Assembly: GCA_913046275.1 (NCBI GenBank)
Contig: CAJWSE010000084.1
Coordinates: forward strand, 1 to 5,094
Direction: 5' to 3'
DNA length: 5,094 bases
Source of the DNA: an uncultured Phycisphaerae bacterium
GTDB lineage: Bacteria; Planctomycetota; Phycisphaerae; Phycisphaerales; SM1A02
Numbering within the stretch: the stretch's first letter is position 1; every line of letters begins with the position of its first letter. Under the pieces are notes generated by a model. That model saw nothing but the letters and a program-made list of their open reading frames with translations, did no database searches and had not been told where the DNA came from. Position numbers and translations under genes: made by a program. Below, one piece after another: positions 1 to 5,094 of this stretch.

Positions 1-1253
1 TCAAAGAACTTAAAAAAAATGGATTCTATTCTTTTTGGGAAAAACTTAATGGAAACCCCACAGAACGCCGTGTCAATACCACCACGCCAAGACCACTTCT
101 ATCCAAAGTTGCTGCCGCATTAGGAAACATTCCAAAAGAGTTTACTCCGCACAAAAAACTTCAAAAACTTCTGAGTACTCGCGGTAATTCAGTCGAACTC
201 GATACTAAAATTGACTGGGGGTTAGGCGAGCTACTTGCATATGGCACCTTACTTGAAGAAGGAAGCCCCGTCCGTCTTACAGGACAAGATGTTGAACGAG
301 GCACATTTAGTCATAGGCATGCCGTTTTATTTGATACCAAAACAAATGAATCATATATGTCCCTAAACCATATCAGCGATGATCAGGCAAAAATGTGTGT
401 GCACAATAGCCCTTTAACTGAAAGTGCTTGCCTGGGTTTTGAGTACGGCTATTCACTTGGTGATCCAAAGATGCTTGTCATCTGGGAAGCGCAGTTTGGA
501 GATTTTGTAAATGGCGCACAGGTCATCATTGATCAATTTATTGCTTCAGCAGAAGTGAAGTGGAAACGAGCCTCTGGTCTCGTTTTGCTTTTACCACACG
601 GATATGAAGGGCAAGGGCCTGAACACTCATCAGCACGACTTGAGCGATTTTTATCACTATGCGCAAATCATAATATGACCGTTATGAACCCAACAACACC
701 TGCTCAAATTTTCCATGCCCTAAGACGTCAAATTAAATGGAACTTCAGAAAACCCCTGATCGTCATGTCACCTAAAAGTTTACTTCGGCATCCGAAAGCT
801 ACTTCATTAGTTTGCGATTTGACTGATGGAAGTTTCCAACCGGTCATTGATGATCGCATAGCCCAAAAAAACAAAGTAAATCGTATTATTTTCTGCTCTG
901 GAAAAATTTACTATGACTTAGAAGAGTATAGAGAGACTACTTCTGATATACATTTAGATTCTAGCGCTCTGATAAGAATCGAAGAACTGTACCCATTCCC
1001 GACAGAGCAAATTCGTGAAATTCTACAGTCATATAATTCCGATGCTGAAATGATGTATGTTCAAGAAGAACCTGAAAATATGGGAGCCTGGCACTACATT
1101 GACGATGCTTTTAGGGATGAACTTAGCATTTCTCTTCGACGCGTTTGCAGAAGACCATGCGCCTCACCCGCAGTCGCTTCAAACAAAATGCATAATATTG
1201 AACAACATCGCATTCTTATTGAAGCGTTTGGATTACCATCGGATAACTCATGA
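1..1253 (+). CDS. sucA: 2-oxoglutarate dehydrogenase E1 component, C-terminal part (5' end outside window)
   Basis: This is the thiamine-diphosphate-dependent E1 subunit of the cytoplasmic 2-oxoglutarate dehydrogenase complex, which decarboxylates 2-oxoglutarate and passes the succinyl group to the lipoyl arm of SucB in the TCA cycle. The reading frame is open from the left edge (first whole codon at position 3) to TGA at 1251-1253, giving 416 residues, roughly the last 45% of a typical protein of about 930 residues. Visible family signatures are [18 protein letters not shown] followed by [18 protein letters not shown] (start of the transketolase-like pyrimidine-binding domain), then [38 protein letters not shown]-like [17 protein letters not shown], and near the end [18 protein letters not shown] and [10 protein letters not shown]. 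These match E. coli SucA almost block for block. The ATG at 357 is internal, not the true start. The stop overlaps the sucB start by four bases, so E1 and E2 are probably translationally coupled. Confidence 0.97.
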   Translation, partial: KELKKNGFYSFWEKLNGNPTERRVNTTTPRPLLSKVAAALGNIPKEFTPHKKLQKLLSTRGNSVELDTKIDWGLGELLAYGTLLEEGSPVRLTGQDVERGTFSHRHAVLFDTKTNESYMSLNHISDDQAKMCVHNSPLTESACLGFEYGYSLGDPKMLVIWEAQFGDFVNGAQVIIDQFIASAEVKWKRASGLVLLLPHGYEGQGPEHSSARLERFLSLCANHNMTVMNPTTPAQIFHALRRQIKWNFRKPLIVMSPKSLLRHPKATSLVCDLTDGSFQPVIDDRIAQKNKVNRIIFCSGKIYYDLEEYRETTSDIHLDSSALIRIEELYPFPTEQIREILQSYNSDAEMMYVQEEPENMGAWHYIDDAFRDELSISLRRVCRRPCASPAVASNKMHNIEQHRILIEAFGLPSDNS

Positions 1254-2452
1254 CTACTCCAATTAATATCCCCAGTCTCGGCGAATCGATTACTGAAGTT
1301 GTTCTAGGACAATGGCTCATAGAAGAAGGTCAATGGGTGGAACGAGATGCTCCGCTTGTTGAGATCGAATCTGATAAGGTCACTCAAGAATTGCCTTCAC
1401 CAATAGCTGGCATATTGCGGATTGACCAACCCTCTGGATCAGAGTGCTCCGTCGGAGACTCAATTGGCACAATTGATGAAAGTGCTCCAAAACCTAACAA
1501 CTCACAAGATTTAGAAACGCCTAGTTCTTCTGATACGATTGAAGTAACTACTGAAACGGTTGCTTCAGCAGCTCAAACTCGCAAGGCAACACCTCTAGCA
1601 CAAAAAATGGCTAGTGACATGGGTGTTTCTCTTGAGGATATTGAGGGGTCTGGACCCTCAGGGCGCATCACTAAATCAGACATCCTCAAATCGGATGACC
1701 ATAGTAACTCTGGAAATATTTCAGTAGCACCGGAAAATCAATTCCGCACTATTCGTCGAGAAAAAATGTCCCCACTGCGTAAAAGGATTGCGCAAAGACT
1801 CGTTGAAGCACAGCACTCTGCTGCAATGCTCACGACATTTAACGAAGCAGACATGTCAAAAGTAATTTCACTGAGAAAGTTACATAAACAAGAATTCAAC
1901 GATAGGCACGGTGTCAACCTCGGCTTCATGTCATTCTTTACAAAAGCATGTGTATCCGCATTAGCCACCTGGCCATCGGTAAATGCTTCACTTGTTGACG
2001 GTGAAGTTGAATACCATGAATATGTTGATATGTCAGTAGCTGTCGGCACTGATCGTGGTCTTGTTGTTCCAATCATTCGAAATGCTGAGCGTCAGTCATT
2101 TGCTGAAATAGAACTCAGCATTAAAGATTTGGCAACCAAAGCGCGGGATGGAAAACTTACGATGGATGATATGACAGGAGGAACATTTACTATTAGCAAT
2201 GGTGGTGTTTATGGCTCAATGATGTCTACGCCAATTTTGAATCCACCTCAAAGCGGCATCCTTGGACTACACCGAATTCAAAACAGACCAATCGAAGACC
2301 CGGACAACCCTGGACAAATTATACTTCGACCCATGATGTATCTAGCTCTTAGTTATGATCACAGACTTGTTGACGGTGAAGGCGCAGTAAGTTTCCTGGT
2401 TCATGTCAAAAATTGCATTGAAGATCCCGAACGATTGCTGCTTGGGCTATAA
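1250..2452 (+). CDS. sucB: dihydrolipoyllysine-residue succinyltransferase (E2 of 2-oxoglutarate dehydrogenase)
   Basis: This is the core-forming E2 subunit that moves the succinyl group from its lipoyl arm to CoA, giving succinyl-CoA. Its 400 residues are close to the 405 of E. coli SucB. Domains in order: one lipoyl domain (about 1-77) with the lipoylation site at Lys43 in [10 protein letters not shown]; a Ser/Thr/Pro-rich linker (about 78-110); a peripheral subunit-binding domain (about 112-147, [20 protein letters not shown] then [13 protein letters not shown]); a second linker; and the acyltransferase domain (about 170-400). The acyltransferase domain holds [47 protein letters not shown] and the active-site motif [12 protein letters not shown], with catalytic His371 and Asp375. 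Similarity to E. coli SucB in these blocks, plus sucA just upstream, favours the succinyl-transferring E2 over a pyruvate or branched-chain E2. The ATG lies in an ATGA overlap with sucA and has only a weak purine stretch before it. The gene ends seven bases before rsmH. Confidence 0.97.
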   Translation: MTTPINIPSLGESITEVVLGQWLIEEGQWVERDAPLVEIESDKVTQELPSPIAGILRIDQPSGSECSVGDSIGTIDESAPKPNNSQDLETPSSSDTIEVTTETVASAAQTRKATPLAQKMASDMGVSLEDIEGSGPSGRITKSDILKSDDHSNSGNISVAPENQFRTIRREKMSPLRKRIAQRLVEAQHSAAMLTTFNEADMSKVISLRKLHKQEFNDRHGVNLGFMSFFTKACVSALATWPSVNASLVDGEVEYHEYVDMSVAVGTDRGLVVPIIRNAERQSFAEIELSIKDLATKARDGKLTMDDMTGGTFTISNGGVYGSMMSTPILNPPQSGILGLHRIQNRPIEDPDNPGQIILRPMMYLALSYDHRLVDGEGAVSFLVHVKNCIEDPERLLLGL

Positions 2453-2459
2453 GCAAAAA

Positions 2460-3383
2460 ATGGAATATGGCCATATCTCCGTTTTGCCCCAAAAAATTGG
2501 GGAGTTACTCAGCCCTAAATCGGGTGATGTGATTGTCGACCTCACCGCAGGCAGAGGCGGGCATGCAAGCGAATTGGCTAAAAAAGCAAGCAGTAAGTCC
2601 ACTGTTGTTCTATTCGACCTTGATAAGGAGAACCTAGAATTCGCTTCAAAAAGAGTACTTGAAACAGGCTGCACTGTTCATGCATTTCACCGGAGTTTTG
2701 TAGAGGTCGTGGACACAATGCAAGAGATTGGGCTCCAAGCAAATTGTGTCCTTGCAGACCTAGGCTTTGCTTCAAATCAAATGGATGACCTCTCAAGAGG
2801 GCTCAGTTTTAAAGGTGAAGGACCGTTAGATATGCGTTTAAACACTGAAAGCGGCGTTACTGCATCGGAATTAGTTAATTCTATGGACGAAACTGAACTA
2901 GCAAACCTCATTTACCAACTTGGCGAGGAACCATATTCCAGACGAATTGCGCGAAAAATTGTACTTGAGAGACAAAAAGAGCCGATTTTGGATACAGCCC
3001 GTCTCGCAGAGCTTGTTAGAAGCGCGTATGGGGCAAGAGCTCGCTCGTCACGTATGCACCCCGCAACTCGAACCTTCATGGCATTGCGAATTGCGGTAAA
3101 CAGCGAACTCACTGCCCTGGATGCCCTTCTATCAGATTTGCTGTCGGGTTGCCGTAAAGTCAATGAACATGGCTGGCTTGCATATGGCGCTCGAGTTGCG
3201 GTGATTAGCTTTCACAGCCTCGAAGACCGTCGAGTCAAACATGCATTCGTTGATTTTGAAAAGCGTGGCTTGGCTAAGCGTCTTACTCGCAAACCAATCT
3301 GCGCATCAGATGAAGAGATCGCGATGAATCCACGATCTCGACCAGCAAAGCTTCGAGCATTTCACCTTTTGCAAGAAGCCTAG
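2460..3383 (+). CDS. rsmH: 16S rRNA (cytosine(1402)-N(4))-methyltransferase RsmH
   Basis: RsmH (MraW) uses S-adenosylmethionine to methylate N4 of C1402 in the ribosomal P site and is commonly encoded at the head of dcw clusters. At 307 residues it is close to E. coli RsmH (313). Motifs seen: H5-I-S-V-L near the start; the SAM-binding glycine motif DLTAGRGGH (27-35); the acidic motif FDLD (52-55); DLGFASNQMDD (100-110) with RGLSF and GPLDMR (to 126); GEEPYSRRIARKIV (155-168); HPATRTFMALRIAVNSEL (200-217); VISFHSLEDRRVK (248-260); and the C-terminal RSRPAKLRA. I chose ATG 2460 because family members begin a few residues before the HxxVL motif. An in-frame ATG at 2403 would add 19 residues and overlap sucB by 50 bases, so it is unlikely. 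There is no clear Shine-Dalgarno sequence; translation may depend on coupling to sucB, which stops seven bases earlier. The usual upstream neighbour mraZ is absent. Confidence 0.96.
   Translation: MEYGHISVLPQKIGELLSPKSGDVIVDLTAGRGGHASELAKKASSKSTVVLFDLDKENLEFASKRVLETGCTVHAFHRSFVEVVDTMQEIGLQANCVLADLGFASNQMDDLSRGLSFKGEGPLDMRLNTESGVTASELVNSMDETELANLIYQLGEEPYSRRIARKIVLERQKEPILDTARLAELVRSAYGARARSSRMHPATRTFMALRIAVNSELTALDALLSDLLSGCRKVNEHGWLAYGARVAVISFHSLEDRRVKHAFVDFEKRGLAKRLTRKPICASDEEIAMNPRSRPAKLRAFHLLQEA
2487..2502 (+). other. perfect 6-bp hairpin inside the rsmH 5' coding region
   Basis: CCCCAA (2487-2492) and TTGGGG (2497-2502) are perfect inverted repeats separated by an AAAA loop, starting 27 bases after the first base of the rsmH start codon. 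The stem is GC-rich at its base and no T-run follows, so it is not a classical intrinsic terminator. It could slow early elongation or affect initiation of rsmH, but it also encodes ordinary residues (Pro10-Gln11-Lys12-Ile13-Gly14) and may be chance. Confidence 0.25.
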
Positions 3384-3384
3384 C

Positions 3385-3394
3385 AGAAGAAGGA
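3385..3394 (+). promoter_or_regulatory. ribosome binding site candidate for the LysM gene
   Basis: The purine run AGAAGAAGGA, just after the rsmH stop, is the best Shine-Dalgarno-like sequence before any start in this window. It bears on the start choice. AGGA ends 13 bases before ATG 3408, which is long, but only one base before GTG 3396, which is too short; the upstream AGAAG (3385-3389) would be six bases from GTG 3396. Spacing alone does not decide between the two starts. Confidence 0.4.
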
Positions 3395-3407
3395 CGTGCT
3401 ACACACT

Positions 3408-4040
3408 ATGACTCGTGAAAATAAACTCTCCATAGTCATTGCTTTTGGGTTAATGATTTTTGTTGGAATGCTAGTCGCGGATCACTTTTCAATTGCATCG
3501 CATCGTGAAGTTGCTGAACTGGGATCCAATATCTCCACCCCCCCCTTAGCAAGCCCAACAGTTCTGCTTGATGGCCCCCCGCCACCAAGCGTAACCAACA
3601 AAACAAACAGCATGGGAGATATCCTTCGCACTGTGCTCGAAGGGGAAACACTACGATCGATTTGCAGTGCACACTATGGAGATTCTGGCTTAACCAAAAG
3701 TGTTGCGGAATGGAATAATATTCAAAATGCGGACAAACTTGAAATCGGGCAAATGATTTCACTGCCAACACGATCAGTACTAATTGCATCTAATATGAGT
3801 TCTACTTTCGAAGCAATTACTGCACAAAAAATAGAAGTAACACAAAATGAACATTCCTTAGCTGTCGCAATGAATTCCTATACCGTTCAAAAAGGCGACA
3901 CCCTATCTGAAATAGCACAAAAAGTAATGGGTTCTACAAAAAAAACACAACTCTTGATTGATATCAATCGAGATGTCATGCCAGACCCTAACTCTATTCG
4001 GCCGGGTATGGTTCTTCAATACCCGAAAAAAACCTCTTAA
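3408..4040 (+). CDS. membrane-anchored protein with two LysM domains
   Basis: This predicted envelope protein of 210 residues probably binds peptidoglycan; no enzymatic domain is visible. Layout: a short charged N-terminus (MTRENK), one hydrophobic segment (about 7-24) ending at DHFS with no obvious signal-peptidase site, so an N-in/C-out anchor is likely; a Pro-rich low-complexity linker (about 40-66, including four consecutive prolines at 57-60); LysM 1 (about 74-120: TVLEGETLRSICSAHYGD, an EWNN turn, LEIGQMISLP); a spacer; and LysM 2 (about 157-206: YTVQKGDTLSEIAQKVMG, IDIN, IRPGMVLQYP). LysM repeats bind N-acetylglucosamine-containing glycans. ATG 3408 is preferred because MTRENKL directly before the hydrophobic stretch resembles planctomycete homologues as I recall them; GTG 3396 would add MLHT. 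The gene starts 24 bases after rsmH and ends six bases before the FtsL-like gene, so it is probably co-transcribed with them. Its role in division or wall assembly is inferred from position only. Confidence 0.88.
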   Translation: MTRENKLSIVIAFGLMIFVGMLVADHFSIASHREVAELGSNISTPPLASPTVLLDGPPPPSVTNKTNSMGDILRTVLEGETLRSICSAHYGDSGLTKSVAEWNNIQNADKLEIGQMISLPTRSVLIASNMSSTFEAITAQKIEVTQNEHSLAVAMNSYTVQKGDTLSEIAQKVMGSTKKTQLLIDINRDVMPDPNSIRPGMVLQYPKKTS

Positions 4041-4046
4041 GTAATT

Positions 4047-4280
4047 ATGTCTAGAAAACTCATTCTTTCTATCTTAGTACTCAGTTTTGCGCTTCTTGAG
4101 CTCCTCGCAGTAAGGCAAGCGCAAATTAATACGGTCAATGAAATGACTAGATTACATATTGCAATAGACAAAAATAATGAACTCATTAATGCTTTGTCAA
4201 TTGAAATTGAGAGGTCCTGCTCACCTATTCAATTCTCAACTAAATTAGCCGCCATTGAACCCCTCAATGCAAGCAAATAA
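4047..4280 (+). CDS. FtsL-like small bitopic division protein (candidate)
   Basis: This small protein of 77 residues has the build of FtsL, the single-pass divisome subunit that works with FtsB and FtsQ to activate FtsW-FtsI. A short positive N-terminus (SRK) precedes a hydrophobic helix (about 5-22). A polar helix (about 23-57) follows with a coiled-coil pattern: Met33, Ile40, Ile47 and Ile54 are seven residues apart, with Leu36 and Leu50 in the matching second position. A helix-breaking SP at 59-60 and a short tail follow. Size, topology and location directly before an ftsI-type gene in an rsmH-led cluster support the call. Sequence identity to characterised FtsL proteins is not evident by eye, which is normal for this fast-evolving family. 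It is shorter than E. coli FtsL (121 residues), lacking most of a cytoplasmic tail. The last 14 bases overlap the next gene. It could also be an FtsB/DivIC-like protein. No strong Shine-Dalgarno sequence precedes the ATG. Confidence 0.72.
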   Translation: MSRKLILSILVLSFALLELLAVRQAQINTVNEMTRLHIAIDKNNELINALSIEIERSCSPIQFSTKLAAIEPLNASK

Positions 4281-5094
4281 CAACCCAACACGAGTATTCA
4301 AAATAGCACTTGCTTGCGCTGCATGTGTAACAATTCTACTCTGCGTAAGTTTATATAAAGTGGTTAATTTAAAAACAAATCCACCAAGTGAACTAGTTCG
4401 GCTCTCTTCACCATTAAACAGCACATTTAATAATTTAGCGAAGCGCGGACGAATTCTTGACACAAGAGGAAGAATATTAGCAGCGAGCAGAATCGGACAC
4501 GCACTATTTGTTGATCCGCTACTCATAGAAAATATTGAAGAGCTTGCGCTTGAACTCCATGAAAAAGTCAAACTATCGCCCGCAACCGTTGAAGAAAAAA
4601 TACGCAGCAAATCAAATGGGCGCTACGTTGTAATTGAACCTCTTCTCACAGAATCGCAACTTACCGCTGCAAGAGAACTCCACCATAGATGCATTGGCAT
4701 TGAAGAGAAGCTTGTGCGAGAATATCCACATGGCGATATCGGCGGCTCTCTGATTGGATTCGTTGGAACCGAACACACGGGTCTAGCAGGATTTGAAAAT
4801 AAATTTAATACTCTCCTAACTGGACAAACAGGAACAATGACCCGCCAGCGCGATTCTAAACGACGAACGATCTGGGTTTCCCCAGACCAATACCTACCCA
4901 CAAATAATGGTGAAGATGTGGTGCTTTCTATTGATGTTGTAATTCAAGATATTGCCGCCAGTCGACTACAGGAGGAAGTCTTGAGATGCAACGCTGGCGG
5001 AGGAAGAATTGTTGTTGTCAATCCAAATACTGGAGACATACTCGCGATGGCCGATATTTTAAATCCACGTGAAGGCTGGTCACAACAACCAAGC
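4267..5094 (+). CDS. ftsI: class B penicillin-binding protein (FtsI/PBP2 type), N-terminal part, cut by window end
   Basis: This is probably the septal peptidoglycan transpeptidase that cross-links new wall with FtsW. The frame is open from ATG 4267 to the right edge (276 codons, no stop). It has a short cytoplasmic tail and a transmembrane helix (about 10-33). The class B dimerisation-domain signature RGRILDTRGRILAAS (60-74) follows, then REYPHGDIGGSLIGFVG (151-167), GLAGFENKFNTLLTGQTG (172-189), GEDVVLSIDVVIQDIA (215-230) and RIVVVNPNTGDILAMA (247-262), the classic lead-in to the transpeptidase domain. The catalytic SxxK, SxN and KTG motifs lie past the window, so activity cannot be checked. 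An in-frame TAG at 4246-4248 limits the start to TTG 4255 or ATG 4267; ATG is preferred. The start overlaps the FtsL-like gene by 14 bases in another frame, suggesting coupled translation. Position after rsmH and an FtsL-like gene favours FtsI over the elongation PBP2 (MrdA), but the N-terminal part alone does not settle this. Confidence 0.93.
   Translation, partial: MQANNNPTRVFKIALACAACVTILLCVSLYKVVNLKTNPPSELVRLSSPLNSTFNNLAKRGRILDTRGRILAASRIGHALFVDPLLIENIEELALELHEKVKLSPATVEEKIRSKSNGRYVVIEPLLTESQLTAARELHHRCIGIEEKLVREYPHGDIGGSLIGFVGTEHTGLAGFENKFNTLLTGQTGTMTRQRDSKRRTIWVSPDQYLPTNNGEDVVLSIDVVIQDIAASRLQEEVLRCNAGGGRIVVVNPNTGDILAMADILNPREGWSQQPS

Noticed and set aside
357..1253. A separate 298-residue gene starting at ATG 357
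   Set aside because: The same frame is open to the left edge and encodes conserved SucA sequence before this Met ([18 protein letters not shown]). It is an internal Met of sucA.
1057..1266. A 69-codon + strand frame spanning the end of sucA
   Set aside because: It lies out of frame within conserved SucA sequence and overlaps the sucB start; no motif or ribosome binding site.
2418..2453. Possible promoter before rsmH (TATAAG at 2448-2453, TTGAAG at 2418-2423)
   Set aside because: The spacer is 24 bases, far from the optimum of about 17, and the hexamer at the proper distance (TCCCGA) is no match. A start site here would also fall at or just past the rsmH ATG.
2403..2459. Upstream rsmH start at ATG 2403
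   Set aside because: It would overlap sucB by 50 bases and add 19 residues not typical of the family; ATG 2460 places the conserved HxxVL motif at the expected distance.
1738..3789. Antisense frames opposite sucB, rsmH and the LysM gene
   Set aside because: Each is fully contained in a well-supported + strand gene and shows no recognisable motif or start context.
4026..4046. A7 tract and short gap after the LysM gene as a terminator
   Set aside because: There is no inverted repeat and no T-run; the next gene starts six bases after the stop codon.
4245..4901. Two antisense open frames (4245-4610 and 4623-4901, - strand) opposite the right end
   Set aside because: They lie opposite the ftsI-type frame, whose class B PBP motifs run through the whole stretch. 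Their translations are Ser/Arg/Pro-rich, show no domain, and look like shadows.

Overview
The window lies entirely on the + strand of an ordinary bacterial chromosome. It carries six genes packed almost end to end, with intergenic gaps of 24 bases or less. The first gene is cut by the left edge and the last by the right edge. In order they are: the C-terminal part of sucA (2-oxoglutarate dehydrogenase E1), complete sucB (dihydrolipoyl succinyltransferase E2), rsmH/mraW (16S rRNA m4C1402 methyltransferase), a membrane-anchored protein with two LysM domains, a 77-residue FtsL-like bitopic protein, and the N-terminal 276 codons of an FtsI/PBP2-type class B penicillin-binding protein.

Positions 1-2452 are central metabolism. 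sucA and sucB overlap in an ATGA, the usual sign of translational coupling of the E1 and E2 subunits of the 2-oxoglutarate dehydrogenase complex. The E3 gene (lpd) is not here. Positions 2460-5094 look like the start of a division and cell wall (dcw) cluster with the order rsmH - LysM - ftsL-like - ftsI. mraZ, the usual first gene of such clusters, is missing; sucB sits directly in its place, seven bases before rsmH. I see no terminator or convincing promoter at the junction, so the TCA-cycle genes and the division genes may share a transcript.

The organism is probably a moderately AT-leaning member of the Planctomycetota, perhaps Phycisphaerae-like. This rests mainly on the N-terminus of the LysM protein (MTRENKL, one hydrophobic stretch, then DHFS), on its place beside rsmH and ftsI, and on the weak Shine-Dalgarno sequences. 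It is recalled family resemblance, not a database result. All genes look intact and native. I found no mobile elements, RNA genes, CRISPR arrays or long non-coding stretches. The points most worth a second look are the sucAB-dcw junction, the LysM gene inside the division cluster and the very short FtsL candidate.
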